This document shows positions 23,593 to 34,555 of a stretch of DNA of 64,000 nucleotides, one piece after another (position 1 is the stretch's first letter; each line of letters starts with the position of its first letter). Location: positions 13,605,501 through 13,669,500 of the forward strand of contig OX031072.1 in the NCBI GenBank assembly GCA_943736015.1, written 5' to 3'. The notes below the pieces were generated by a model that was not told the origin of the DNA, made no database searches, and saw only the letters and a program-made list of their open reading frames with translations. A program made the position numbers and the translations under genes. The DNA is from Tridacna crocea. Taxonomy: Eukaryota; Mollusca; Bivalvia; Cardiida; Cardiidae.

Positions 23593-23867
23593 GGTTGATT
23601 AGCCTACATGAATAAACCTGATCATATTTTGTCAAAAGAAAGGGTAAAAATAACTCGTCACATGAAAATTGATGTTCAAAACATTAATCATCTTCATTTC
23701 TTTGTACGAAGAAAGATTTATAATTTCACATTATATTTTACACGTTTGCTGTCGAAACGACAATGAAAACGACTTTATGTAATTGCACATTATCTGTAAT
23801 TTCATTTTCATTTAGATGATTTATAGAAAATTGTATCTCTGACAAAAAGGTAGTAGTCAATTTTTTT

Positions 23868-24105
23868 TCCACCCAGGTAGCAAAGTGGTTGGCGTATCTG
23901 ACTCACAACCTGGTGGTTTCAAGTTCGATACCAAATTGAGACAAACTTTCTCTCTGGCGATTGTCTGCCTCTCAGCTCTGATGCATGTGAGAAATGCAGT
24001 CAACTGCTTGGAAAGAAAGTTGTGTCAGTCCTGGTGTAATAAAGCCAGGAAACACTTACCGCCGTGATATGACCTTAGCGGTTGAAAAGACATTGAACTC
24101 CAATA
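23868..24105 (+). repeat. tRNA-derived SINE (family D), full length
   Basis: Head with AGGTAGCAAAGTGGTTGG (A box) and GTTTCAAGTTCGATACC (B box). Body GCCTCTCAGCTCTGATGCAT and GGAAAGAAAGTTGTGTCAG. Tail CCGCCGTGATATGACC then GACATTGAACTCCAATA. The same order is seen at 25025-25300 and 45045-45310. Similar tails are known from mollusc SINEs; which superfamily was not tested. Confidence 0.88.
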
Positions 24106-24499
24106 CGGATAAATAAATAGAATACCTGATTTATGTCAAAAGGTAAAGAAAATCTTTAAAAAAAAATTTTTTTTGCAATTCCCAGATGGTGCCTTTTTTG
24201 CGTGACGGGTCACAAATGAAAACAAATTGATAGCTAAACTCTACTTGTAGATACTAAACAAGATATGATAAGGAGACTCTAGATATTGTATCAAGATATC
24301 ACAAACAAGAAATATCGTTTGAAAAAGAGAAAGACGACAAAAAGAAGCCTGCAAATAGACAGGGATCCTTACAATAAACACGTCTACTTTTTTGGTCAAT
24401 CACAATTTTTTATCTATTCATTTGTTATCAGTACCCAAAAGGTAGGTCAAACGCCAGAACATTCAGCCACGCCGAAAAAATTGGATGTTCAACACTTGG

Positions 24500-24650
24500 C
24501 TGCAAAGCGAAACTCACTGAACTTTTGCGGACAGCATAGATCAAGATCAGACTGCACAGAACGTTAAATATATTCTTAGATTTACAGTCCAATAAGGAGA
24601 TTTTTTGTTCAAAATTACCTATCGAACGGTTTCTTTGCATCGGAGTTTAG
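24500..24650. repeat. Family B palindromic MITE
   Basis: CTTTTGCGGACAGCATAGAT then CAAGATCAGACTGCACAG; the right arm is decayed (TTAGATTTACAGTCCAATAA). Confidence 0.7.
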
Positions 24651-24895
24651 CGCCATTTTAACAGCTTAGGTCATATCTTGATGATCAGTGATGCATCCTT
24701 GTTTCCTTGCAAGCACCTTCGCACACCAGTACTGACACAAATTTCTTTCCAAACTCACTCACTACTTTTCCCACAAGCATCAGAGGTGAGAGGGGAAAAA
24801 TTGCCGGAAAGAAAGTTCGCTGCAACCGTGTATCGATCCCACCACTTCCAGGTCACGAATAAGGTACGCTAACCACTGAGCTACACGGCCGGGAA
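24640..24895 (-). repeat. tRNA-derived SINE (family D), reverse orientation
   Basis: Reads as family D on the minus strand: the tRNA-like head is at the high-coordinate end (GTGTAGCTCAGTGGTTAGC on the minus strand near 24885) and the tail at the low end (GATATGACCTAAGCTG near 24675). Confidence 0.85.
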
Positions 24896-25024
24896 GAACA
24901 GCAATATATGGGTTATTACTATCGGCTTGAAAGTTCTATTTAATAATGTAGCAGAAAAATGGTTAAGTTTTGTAGAAGATCCCATTCACAAAAACGATTG
25001 GATCGTTTAAATTTCCAACAAGAA

Positions 25025-25300
25025 CGCCCGCCCGGGTGGCTCAGTGGTGAGCGTGTCGGACTCATGACCTGGTGGTTGTGAGTTCGATACCCGGTTGAGG
25101 CGAACTTTCTTTCCGGCGTATTTTCGCCTCTCACCTCTGCTGAAGCATATGAGAAAAGTAGTCGGTGGCTTTGGAAAGAAAGTGGTGTAAGTACCGGTGT
25201 GAGAAAGCCAGGAAACACATGTGCGTCACCGACCGCCATGATATGACCTTAGCTGTTAAAGTGGCGTTAAACCCCAATACAACCATACAATCCAACAAGA
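25025..25300 (+). repeat. tRNA-derived SINE (family D), well preserved
   Basis: Head GGTGGCTCAGTGGTGAGCG (A box) and GTTGTGAGTTCGATACCC (B box). The tail GACCGCCATGATATGACCTT ends in TGGCGTTAAACCCCAATAC. Very similar to 45045-45310, so probably the younger subfamily. Confidence 0.92.
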
Positions 25301-25364
25301 ACCTTTATGATATGATCAGCATCAAGTCTGCATTTCCCTAACAATGCAAATGATTCCCCTCTTT

Positions 25365-25570
25365 AACCCCAATTCTACTTGTTAAGTTTAGTGAAACTTT
25401 CAAGTATAAAGCCATGATTTGCTATTTCAAACTTTAATCCTAAATAAAAATATATCCATATCAGACAGTGTAGATCCAAGATCAGACTGCACGGAAACGT
25501 GCTGATCTTAGATCTACAGTGTCTGCATAAAGGTCAGAGATTCGCTATTAACAGCTTAGTAAAGGGTTCA
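25365..25570. repeat. Family B palindromic MITE, near full length
   Basis: TAGATCCAAGATCAGACTGC with complement GATCTTAGATCTACAGTGTC, followed by AACAGCTTAGTAAAGGGTTC. Confidence 0.82.
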
Positions 25571-26794
25571 GAAACATTGTCTTCAGCATTTTCTGGGGTC
25601 ACAGCGTTCCTGTCCCTTTAATTATGACTCAAAATGCAAAATGTAAATGAGGCCCCAAAAACCCATCTGTAGTCCCTTTTTTGTGATCATGTATTGTCCC
25701 TTTCTACAAACGCAGCTGTCTGCCAAAACATGAAATTGAGAAAAAAAGTCCTTTATATTTATTCCCTTTTAATTTCCTTTCTCGAATGATGAAATGATAT
25801 CAGATCCAAGAGGCGTTAACAAATATGCAGTGTTGACCATGACGGTCATTGTTAAAGACACTCTGCCCCGGGTCAATGTGCCTGGATTAAAGTGACCCCC
25901 GAATAAAACATGTCTCCGCACTTCTAATAACCATAAAACACAATAAGATACATATTTAATATCCAAATAGAATCGGATGGCCCTTGCTCCGCAATCGATA
26001 CATCAAATGCGAGAGAACTCTTCCCTCTTCATGGAAGGCGGAGGTTATTCTTAGATGTCATGATACCTTTTCCTTCTTCATGTCATTATCCGCCTCCAAA
26101 GGCGAGGGGATATAGTTTTTGCGTTATTTGTTCATTCGTCCGGACGGATATCTTCTGAAGTTCTTGACCAATATTGATGAAATTACATACAATGTTTCCT
26201 TTGATGCCGATATGCCGATATTTGTCTGTTTGTTTGTTTGTTTTTCTTTATTTTTATTTGATGCCGTGTCATAGAAAAGGGGTTGTATTTCAAAAGTACT
26301 ATTGCATATCACGTTCATTTGTTTGCCTTAAGTGAAGCAATAATAATGATGATGATGGAAATAATGATAATGATAACGACCAATAATAATAAAAGCCGTA
26401 AACGGCGGCATTATTATTATTATTATTATTGTCAATGACTTGGAAAGAATTGATAAAAATTTGGTAATTTGGACTTGTATTATTTTTAATGTATTTTTTT
26501 CTATGACAAAGGTAACTTTAAACAATACATGTATTTCACCGAATTGTTTCTGGATTTACCTTTTCTAAAACATTATATTGATGAAGTAGAGGACAAGTAT
26601 TTTAACTAAATCTCTTGTAAAGAAACAAACGTTTTAATGGTTTGTTATTTTTCTCTTTATTTTGACGCCTTAGTTTGTAAAGTTATGTTCTTAATCACCT
26701 TGCGGTTAGCATGAGATAACAACTGGAAGATTTCGTTACAAAATCGTTATCTGTCTGTGTACTCCCACCATTTTCGGATTTAAAAAAAAAAGGG
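25571..26794. other. No gene seen; simple repeats
   Basis: Mostly unclassified. An AAT/ATG trinucleotide-rich tract lies at 26339-26430, where AATAATAATAAAAGCCG and a CGGC(ATT)n run form an inverted pair. A TTTG run lies near 26223-26245. The block at 26090-26165 looks like a decayed repeat. Confidence 0.5.
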
Positions 26795-27025
26795 GTTCTG
26801 CGTGGCTCAGTCGTAAAATGTAGGACTTGTGACTTGTGGAGGCCCTGGGTGCGAACCTTACTGGATCCAGTTGGTTTTTCGTGGGAGTGTCCTTGAGCAA
26901 GACACTTGAAAGCCCGAGCTTAGTACTTGTGAAACGCAAAAACTACAAGAGCACGTGAGCTTCCACCGTGATATTACTGAAATAACGTTGGAGGCGGCAT
27001 AAACGTCATTCAGTCGCAAAAACAA
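26795..27025 (+). repeat. tRNA-derived SINE (family D, divergent)
   Basis: Head CTGCGTGGCTCAGTCGTAAA and GGGTGCGAACCTTACTGG. The body GTCCTTGAGCAAGACACTTG and tail CCACCGTGATATTACTG then GGCATAAACGTCATTCA match another mollusc-type SINE layout. Confidence 0.78.
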
Positions 27026-27044
27026 TTTTCAGAAGAGCGAAAAA

Positions 27045-27440
27045 AATGTATTTCTGGTGTGCCACTCAGCCAGACGGAAATTTGACGTAATTTACCTATA
27101 CGAGTACTTTACGTATACGTGTAATTCACCTACTTTTCTCGCGCTTAACGTAATCCTGCAATGCGTTGTTAAGTGGGAGGAGATACGCCAAAAACAGGGA
27201 ATTACCAAAAACAACAGGGCTGTATTTTGATGAAAGTTGCAACAAAAAGATTTTAAATATAAAATACATGTACATGTAAATGCATGTGGATTTTTTTTTT
27301 TATTTCCGTGAAAGATCGTAATCTATTTTATCTCGTGAACATCATCGGTAATATTTTCACTCTGCTGCATGCTCCTCCTGTGAAAAAATGACAGTGATGT
27401 TCACTTGGCGAAATGAATTTCGATCTTTCACCGAAAAAAA
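27045..27440. repeat. Family E element, copy 3
   Basis: Contains ACTTTTCTCGCGCTTAACG, TGCAATGCGTTGTTAAGTGG and the right hairpin, GAAAGATCGTAATCTATTTT paired with GAAATGAATTTCGATCTTTC. Confidence 0.75.
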
Positions 27441-27954
27441 AGAGAAATCCCCAGTATCTTCATATCAATAGTTTTTAAACGGTTCACAATTTCTTATGCG
27501 TTACAGTGAAGTATTCAGCAAAAATCTGTAATTGTCGTAATTTTGAATTGTTACTGTGATTTAAAGAAGAATAGTACCCAATCACGTGGGCATCAAAGCT
27601 CTATTATCCAATAGATTTTACGACACTTCACAAGACAGAGGGTTTCCACCCCCAGATGACCCAAAACTGCACCATTACACCGAACTAAACCAAAGAGGCC
27701 AAAAGGGCCAGCTTGTGTATTCGAATATCGCTTCCGAGTTGCGATCGCAGAGCCGATACTCGTGTATGTCATTTCAAACTTCAAACAAGGATTTGTAAAG
27801 ATTTGATCGTCTATCTTGTTTACGGCACAGTTTTGCACTTTATCTCACTCCCAGAAAAGATATTAGCTTACATAGTCTGCCTTAATGACCCGATCCTTGC
27901 CTCAAAGCGCAGTGCTAATACTGTACAATGCGCCAGTCTATATCCTGCCAATTA
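27441..27954. other. No gene seen
   Basis: Overlapping short reading frames on both strands at 27586-27961 lack recognised domains. No repeat family was assigned. Confidence 0.35.
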
Positions 27955-28142
27955 TAACTAACATGAAAATTTCAATTCGACAGTAAAAACCCAAATATTG
28001 TCATTTCAAAATTACGTTTTGGGTAACATTATTTACTTACGGACAGTATAGATCCAAGATCAGACTGCACCTTCTGTGAGGTCTGATCTTGATCTATACT
28101 GTCCGCAAAAGGTCAGTGAGTCGCGCGGCTTTGCACCTTTAG
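27955..28142. repeat. Family B palindromic MITE, near-consensus
   Basis: ACGGACAGTATAGATCCAAG through ACTGCAC, paired with GTCTGATCTTGATCTATACT and GTCCGCAAAAGGTCAGTGAG. Confidence 0.88.
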
Positions 28143-28197
28143 GACTAGTACGTGTACTGAACTCTTTGCAGTTGAAAATGTCGACTGAAATTAAAGC

Positions 28198-28600
28198 TTT
28201 AACCTGCTAGCGCGACTCGGATGCCTTTGGCGGACAGTGAGAGCAGGTTCACAATGCGTTGAATGTGCAGTCCGATCATATAGCTACACTCTACACTGTA
28301 GAGGAGATACTTTCTCAACAAAAAATACCAATAAAATAATAATAACTTTTAAATAGACAATTCCATTAACAGGTTACAACATCAGAAATAGCGAGTGATA
28401 TTACACCTATTTACCCTTGGTCTGCTGATTGCGACCCTTTGACCTTTTGCTTACAGTGTCGATCAAGATCAGGTTGCACAAAACGTGAAATCTGATCTTG
28501 GTTTTGCTCTGTCAGATAGGGCAATATCTTTCTGCAAAAAAAACCTACCTTTGAAATACCAGTATTTAGGTTTTTACTGTCGGCTTTAAAGTTGCATTTC
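28198..28600. repeat. Two adjacent family B copies
   Basis: Two cores, about 28230-28320 (GAATGTGCAGTCCGATC) and about 28440-28530 (GATCAAGATCAGGTTGCAC then GAAATCTGATCTTGG), both diverged. Confidence 0.7.
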
Positions 28601-28606
28601 GATAGG

Positions 28607-28670
28607 TGAGTGCAATACTATTCTAAGTGCCTGTACGTTGTACAGGCAATTAGAATAGTATTGCACTTAT
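28607..28670. repeat. Strong hairpin with 28-bp arms
   Basis: AGTGCAATACTATTCTAAG then TGCCTGTAC, a three-base loop, and the complementary GTACAGGC then TTAGAATAGTATTGCACT, with one mismatch. It lies exactly between a family B and a family A copy. The tiny loop argues against a microRNA precursor. Confidence 0.9.
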
Positions 28671-28678
28671 TTATTGAT

Positions 28679-28895
28679 TTAACCCTTTACCACACAATAC
28701 CGAATTATATCGACCCTAAAGAAGAAACCTTTTCAAAACAGTGTGGGAAAAGGAGAACCAGCATTTTCTCCTATTCCCACACTGTTTTCTATCCTATCAG
28801 ATAAAAATCGCATTATTAAGTCACATTCAAATTGTCATCAGCAAATGCTTTCACTTTGGACAGGTCTAAAATTTTGTTGTGTGGTAAAGGGTTAA
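28679..28895. repeat. Family A MITE, shortened hairpin
   Basis: TTAACCCTTTACCACACAAT to TGTGTGGTAAAGGGTTAA, terminal arms nearly perfect. The central stem is GTGTGGGAAAAGGAGA with complement, but the ATGCTGGT tip on the left arm is lost, leaving one asymmetric deletion. Confidence 0.93.
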
Positions 28896-29117
28896 CCTAT
28901 TCAGTGAGAAAATGGTTTCATAGAACAAAAACGGGCTGTGTGATATTACTTGTTCAATTCCATTGCAGTCTTACAGAGAAATACTAGTAGTATGTTTTAT
29001 TCGAAATTCAGTAGAACTCGTGATTTTGGGGTGTTCATAACTTATATCAGCGTGAAAGAGTTTGTAACAGAAACTGCATTTATTAATGGAGTAAAGGAAC
29101 TTGCTAATTCAGTTAAA

Positions 29118-29328
29118 CCTTTTACATACAAAATATGAGAAATGAAACTTTCGATTTGATAGTAAAACCCCAAATTTTGCTATTTTAAAGTTATTGTTTC
29201 GGGGAAAAAAATATTTCGGTACCGGACAGTGTAGATCAGAGATCGGACTGCACGTCCCGTGTAGTCTGACTTTGATCGACACCGTTCGCAAAAGGTCCGT
29301 GATTTATACTTAGCAGTTAAAGGGATTA
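29118..29328. repeat. Family B palindromic MITE
   Basis: GAGAAATGAAACTTTCGATT on the left arm, ACCGGACAGTGTAGATCAGA in the core and AGCAGTTAAAGGG at the right. Confidence 0.82.
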
Positions 29329-29561
29329 GGGTGATTCGCCTAAAGATAGTATTGATTCAACTCAGATCGTATTAAAAAACTCGCATATATTGATAACAAG
29401 GCCGGTTTTATATGCAATTTGCTAATTATGCCAAAGACGGATTATAACTACAATGACCTGAACGCTTCCTATAGTCCTCGTTGACATGCAAAGAGATCCC
29501 GTTAAAGAAAATTAGCCAGTTCATAAGAAAAAGATGACTTTTTCTTTGCACAGGAGTTAAG

Positions 29562-29705
29562 AAGGGTTCGTATTAATCAACCGTTCTGACGAACACTTTT
29601 AGTATGGTTTCGAAAATTTTCAGAATTCGTAACTAACGCAACTTTTGGTTTAGCCAATCAAAAGTTTCGTTACTTACTATAATGGTTTGTGAGTACGGAC
29701 CATGA
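29562..29705. repeat. Family C MITE, partial
   Basis: GGGTTCGTATTAATCAACC on the left and AATGGTTTGTGAGTACGGACC on the right; the centre keeps GGTTTAGCCAATCAAAAGTT. Confidence 0.68.
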
Positions 29706-29909
29706 ATTTTTATTTGTATATTCGATATTCGCTCATTTATTTAAAGTTGGAAAATAAATACTGAAGCTATTGTTATACCAAAAATATGCCAAGCAGCTGT
29801 ACGTGTGCCGCACAAGTCAGATTATGCTGTTTTAATGTCTTCCAAATTATTTTGCTAGATGCACTTGCTGAATTACAGGTCGCTTAGCAGTTTAATGTAA
29901 ACAAAACAA

Positions 29910-30165
29910 TGCCTGTCTGAAGATGCATTTAAATTTAAGATATACGATTCAAAAGTATGGAAATTATTGTGAAAGTAACAATCTGTTAATGTACGGTAGA
30001 GCAAAGTGTTACATGCTGGCTGGCAGACAAAATAACTTTTAGAACAAGGTTAAAAATTGCCAGGTCATCATTCGTTTACTTTCTGCCTTATTTCAAAATT
30101 CAATTTTCTGATAGCGTGTAATACTTGGACCAACAGATTGTCATCTTCACAATATTTTTCATACT
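29910..30165. repeat. Family I repeat, copy 2
   Basis: Matches 4640-4905 (AAAAGTATGGAAATTATTG, then TTGCCAGGTCAT). Confidence 0.55.
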
Positions 30166-30166
30166 T

Positions 30167-30394
30167 TTAACCCTTTCCCAAACAATCCCTGGTTTTTACG
30201 GGTCAGGAATAGAAGCCTTTTGAAAACATTGTGGGAAAAGGAGAAAATGCTGGTAACCAGCATTGTCTCCTTTTCCCACAATGTTTTCTACCCTCTCATA
30301 TAGAAAATAATCTTTTTAGCAACTGTTAATTTGTCATCTGCAAAATGCTTTCAATTTGGTCTGGTCCAAAATTTGCCGTTTGGGAAAGGGGTAA
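30167..30394. repeat. Family A MITE, near-consensus
   Basis: TTAACCCTTTCCCAAACAAT to GTTTGGGAAAGGGGTAAA. The central palindrome GGAGAAAATGCTGGTAACCA is intact. Confidence 0.93.
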
Positions 30395-30680
30395 AGGGCA
30401 TGATTTAAATTCAAATGAATGATAACACCTGAATTGTTTACTTTGGGCTGCAACTGGATACTTAGTGATTGAACAAACATACGGATATAATTAAGTACTT
30501 TTAGGTTGCAAAGAAAAATAGATTGTAAGATCAAGAAATTCATTGAAATACATTTTAAAAAATACGCTGTAATAGTGTTTCAATTTAATTGGTGATGTGG
30601 TGACGTTATGGCCTAAGCATCCACGAATGCTTAAAAAAGTAATTGTTGAAATTGTGTATATGATCATTAACAATCGGATC

Positions 30681-31060
30681 GTACACAATCATGACTTTTA
30701 ATGAGCCCAAGGTGCATGGGATCATTCACATGGTATCGTACACAATCATGACTTTTAATGACCCTCAAGGTGCATAGGATCATTCACATCGTATCGTACA
30801 CAATCATGGCTTTTAATGACCCCAAGGTCCGTAGGATCATTCACAATCGTATCGTACACAATCATGACTTTTAATGACCCCAAGGTCCGTAGGATCATTC
30901 ACAATCGTATCGTACACAATCATGACTTTTAAGGACCCCAAGGTCCGTAGGATCATTCACATGGTATCGTACACAATCATGGCTTTTAATTACCCTCAAG
31001 GTGCATAGGATAATTCACAATCGTACCGTACGCAATCCTGGCTTTTAATGACCCCAAAGA
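30681..31060 (+). repeat. 58-bp minisatellite, about 6.5 units
   Basis: GTACACAATC starts at 30681, 30738, 30796, 30854, 30912, 30969 and, as GTACGCAATC, at 31028, giving steps of 57-59 bp. Each unit contains TGACTTTTAATGACCCCAAG and AGGATCATTCACA. The last unit runs straight into a family A right half at 31061, and the unit itself resembles the family A terminal arm (ACACAATC, GACTTTTAACGACCC). Confidence 0.95.
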
Positions 31061-31220
31061 AAGATGGACTTTTGAAAATATTGTTGGAAAAGGAGAAAAA
31101 GCATTTTTCACCTTTTCCTACTATGATTTGTGACCTATCAAATTCCATCATGTGAGCCACATTTAAATCGTTGTCTGCAAATGCTTTCAAATTTGGACAA
31201 GTCACCATTCCGATGTCGTG
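31061..31220. repeat. Family A MITE continuing from the minisatellite
   Basis: GGACTTTTGAAAATATTG, then a short palindrome (GGAGAAAAAGCATTTTTCAC), then TTGTCTGCAAATGCTTTCAA. The left terminal arm is replaced by the 58-bp array. Confidence 0.8.
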
Positions 31221-31442
31221 CATAAAAAAAGAACGTTCAATTTCTTGTCCGCAAATGTTTTCAGTTTTCAGATGTCTAAGAAATGTTCGTTTGGTATAGA
31301 CTTTAAACACGCATGCGTATGATGATTTGTAGAGGTGTATAAAATTCCACAAGGCGCTGCATAATATGTATGCAATTATGCTGTGGTCCTCCGTTGTCTG
31401 CGCTTGGTGGTCTTTTGAAAAAAAAACACACACACACAAAAA

Positions 31443-31627
31443 AGTTGTTGGCGATAGCCAAGCAAGGTCAACTCGGCTCTCGGCAAATTTCTATCCGAGT
31501 GCTGTAAATAATCATTGCGACAGGTTTTTCCCCTCTCACCGCTGATCATTATATCGACGATGGTTATATGAGGAAGCAGCCAGTTACTTGGAAGAATGTC
31601 GTTTGAAGAACTGGTAAAAGAAACTCC
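31443..31627 (+). repeat. tRNA-derived SINE, 5' part, interrupted by a family C MITE
   Basis: Matches the SINE at 61686-61985 (TCATTGCGACAG, CGCTGATCATTATATCGACG, AGAAACTCCAGG). It breaks at 31628 and resumes at 31809 with AGGAAAGCATGG. Confidence 0.85.
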
Positions 31628-31811
31628 AGGGTCCATATTCACCAACCATTCTTTATCGTATTCTTCAAACTTTTCTGTGAAAGAAACAGAACTTCTGATT
31701 GGCTAAATCAGCTGCTTTAGCCAGTAAAAAGTTATGTTACTTATACACTGATGAAATTCTGGAGAATAAGACTAGGAATGTTCTTGAGAATGGTTAGTGA
31801 ATACGTGCCCA
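31628..31811. repeat. Family C palindromic MITE inserted in a SINE
   Basis: GGTCCATATTCACCAACC to GAATGGTTAGTGAATACGTG. It splits the SINE sequence ACTCCAGG/AAAGC with a 3-bp repeated CAG or AGG at the junctions. Confidence 0.88.
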
Positions 31812-31905
31812 GGAAAGCATGGATTTGGGTTAGAAGCAATGACCTGGCCGCTTCGATATAATAGAGATAATGTTAGAAATGACGTAAAACACCAATGATC
31901 AACCA
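31812..31905 (+). repeat. tRNA-derived SINE, 3' part
   Basis: Tail of the interrupted SINE, ending GACGTAAAACACCAATGATC, equivalent to GGCGTTAAACACCATGC at 61958. Confidence 0.8.
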
Positions 31906-32314
31906 ATTCACTCAGTGCTAGCTTTAGTCCACAATACCACAAATAGAAAACAAAATCGTTTGTGGGAATAGACTCCATTTTGAGCGAACAGGTTAATAGA
32001 TTAACTCGAAGATCGTGGATAAGATAAAACCCAGTTAGGGGTTGGAGTCAATGTCAAAACAATCACCTTTTATAACACAACCACGAGAGATTGGGGCTAA
32101 GATAGGGTGTCGGGAGATTTGTCCTCGATCGCCGTAATAATCAGTTCTTTTATTGGAGAGGAGCTGTAGATGTTCAAACCAATCATTGTTTTCATTGTGC
32201 CAACTAATCTGTAAGCTATTTGTTGAGCTTAAACGATGTCTTGATTTATTGCTGTCATCCAAGATATCTCTAGCCTATTCGACAGTTTAGTGTTTTTTTT
32301 TTTATTGAATTGGA
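31906..32314. other. No gene seen
   Basis: The minus strand is open at 32262-32035 (75 codons) but lacks recognisable motifs. No repeat was assigned. Confidence 0.35.
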
Positions 32315-32565
32315 GTTTAACGCAGTTTAAACAGCTTAGGTCATGTCACGGCGGTTAGTGCACCTACGCATGTGCCTCCTTGGCTTTCTCATACCAGTAC
32401 TGACACAACTTTCTTTCCAAGACACTGATTACTTTCTCACAAGCACCAGAGGTGAGAGGCGAAAAATTGCCTGAAAGAAAGTTTGCCAAAAAAACGGGTA
32501 TCTGACTCACAACCACCAGGTCAGGAGTCTGAAACGTTAACCACTGAACTATCTAGGCGGACATG
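32315..32565 (-). repeat. tRNA-derived SINE (family D), reverse orientation
   Basis: On the minus strand: the tRNA-like head near 32560 (GATAGTTCAGTGGTTAACG), the body, and the tail near 32340 (GCCGTGACATGACCTAAGC). Confidence 0.85.
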
Positions 32566-32704
32566 ACAGTTTAGGAATACTCAACCTGGTAAAGGAATGA
32601 AATAAAAATTTTCAGCCAAGTGTACATGTATATGTTCTGCGCAATGTAGGAATCGGGACAATTCCGGAATTGTCCTGCGCAAAGTGAGGATTCTCACTTA
32701 GTTT

Positions 32705-33220
32705 AGTTTAAACATATTTATTTTCCCTCAAATTTACATGGAAATGGGGTTGGGTCACAAGTTATAACAACTTAGAAATCGACCCTCCCCCTACAATATA
32801 ATGAATTTACAAGTGTTCCACAACTAATTATAATACACAAGAAAGAGATATAGAGAGAAGGAGAGACAGACAGATAGACAGACAGATAAACAGACAGACA
32901 GAGAGTCAGAACGACAGACAGACAAACATACAAACAGACAGACAGACAGAGATTTTGTCCATTTGCTCACTATAGTCAAAAGGAAAAGTCAGATCATACG
33001 ACAGTATGCCTATATCAAGTAAATATCAAGTAAAATACATTTAATAAATAAGACACCTTCAGATTTAATAAATAAGACATCTTCACTTGCAAGACAATCC
33101 GTTTTCGTTTTCATTTTTTTTGTGTGTGAAGAAATCCCTTTGATTATTCGTAACTTGTCCAAGTACTCTCACTTTACACTACCCTTTGAATTCTTATTTT
33201 GTCCAAGCCTATTTCTACTT
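32705..33220 (-). mobile_element. LINE 3' UTR fragment, minus strand
   Basis: On the minus strand it ends AAAATAAATATGTTTAAACT, the same terminus as the LINEs at 2251 and 17909. No RT coding sequence is attached, so it is strongly 5' truncated; the upstream boundary is uncertain. It carries an internal GACA/GATA microsatellite at 32853-32955. Confidence 0.65.
32853..32955. repeat. GACA/GATA-type microsatellite
   Basis: Interrupted tetranucleotide run (GACAGACAGATAGACAGAC and similar), preceded by a purine-rich GAGA stretch. Confidence 0.9.
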
Positions 33221-33344
33221 CGTGCATATACATGTACCATTTTCTGACCGTGATACGATATATCTATTTTGCGCGATTCTAGAATAGTCAAGTACAATCC
33301 CGGAATCGGCGGGTATAGGCGGAATTCCTACTTTGCGCAGAAAA

Positions 33345-33520
33345 ATTCTGTCACTGCCATTCTTGAGAACATTCTTTTTCTTAACCTTCAAGGTTTTCTA
33401 AATTTGAAGGCAACGAAACTTTTGATTGGCTAAACCATTTGGTGTAAACCAAATTTACCCGATTCTAGAGAGAATGATAAAGAACGTTTGTTAGAATTGT
33501 TGGTGATTTAGAACCCAGGT
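33345..33520. repeat. Family C MITE, diverged
   Basis: CCATTCTTGAGAACATTC on the left, TGATTGGCTAAACCATTTGG in the centre, AATTGTTGGTGATTTAG on the right. Confidence 0.65.
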
Positions 33521-33779
33521 CTTATCAATTCCGTTGGTGAAAACATGAAGGCAGTCAAGTTCCAAAGTTTCTGGCCACAATATCGTACTAATATATCGGA
33601 CCGTGTAAATCAAGATCCTACAATTGCAATAATAATTGGCTTACAACACGCAAAATGGGTCATTCGGACATTTGCGTAAAGTGTCATCTCGGATCAGCGT
33701 GTGCAGTCCGCACAGGCTAATCCGAAACGACAATTTCCGATTTTATGTGATTTTCTGTTTTACGCAATGGTAAACAATT

Positions 33780-34025
33780 TAGAAATGTTTACTCTCTTTC
33801 AATATTTTGGGTTTTGCCTATATCAAAAAATTTGATGTGAAATTGATGCCATCTTCACTTTGTGGCAATTTTCACACCACCATTTTAAATGAAAATTTTA
33901 ACGTAAAGACTTAAAATTTTAAAAAGAAGATTGTCATTTAAAAGTGGTGTCATGAAAATTGTCACAAGAGGCAGAAGGTGTCGATTTCACGTATAAAATA
34001 TTAAAACAAGAGTAAACATGTCTAT
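33780..34025. repeat. Long imperfect palindrome (family L)
   Basis: Outer arms AGAAATGTTTACTC and GAGTAAACATGTCT. Inner arms GGCAATTTTCACACCACC and GGTGTCATGAAAATTGTC, with ATTTTAAATGAAAATTTTAA near the centre. About 245 bp, no coding content; seen once in this window. A family K fragment lies just left of it (about 33640-33778, containing GTGTGCAGTCCGCACAGG). Confidence 0.75.
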
Positions 34026-34555
34026 ATTGTCTATATAAACGTATTGCAGCAGCCTCATGCATGATGTCTCCATGGCATTTTGTTTACATGCATTCACTTA
34101 TCAAGAACTGTTCTTCGTATTAAGTATAGGTCAAAATAAATATCTTTCATTTCTCAAAAATATTCTAAGTAACGTAAAGGTAGTAGAGCCCTAGCACTGC
34201 TAGTGGAACATGAAATAAAATTTCTTGGTAGTTGATAAACACGGATTTATACAGATAAAATACTTTAACACATTTTTTAACCAACCAGAAATTCCTTTGA
34301 TGTCTATCATGAATTTTTTTATACTTTTGTTAGTTTCCAGAAAAAGGGAGTTATTTTTATCTACCTTTGTAATGAGAATATAATGGTTTTAGATTTATAA
34401 ATTATAATTCTAAGAGGGAAAAAGAGGAAAAAGTTTCTCGGTTAAAGAAGTTCAATAATACTCATTTTCAATCATAGCAAATTTTGTAAGATAATATTAC
34501 AGTGGAAATAGCTTGTTTTCTTTTACGGGTTCATTACCTTAATCAGAGAATGTCA
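34026..34555. other. No gene seen
   Basis: AT-rich and unclassified. Confidence 0.5.

Noticed and set aside
28607..28670. microRNA precursor
   Set aside because: The loop is only 3 bases and the stem is almost perfect, unlike typical animal pre-miRNAs.
30681..31060. CRISPR-like array
   Set aside because: The unit is continuous 57-59 bp without distinct repeats and unique spacers, and the context is a eukaryotic MITE.
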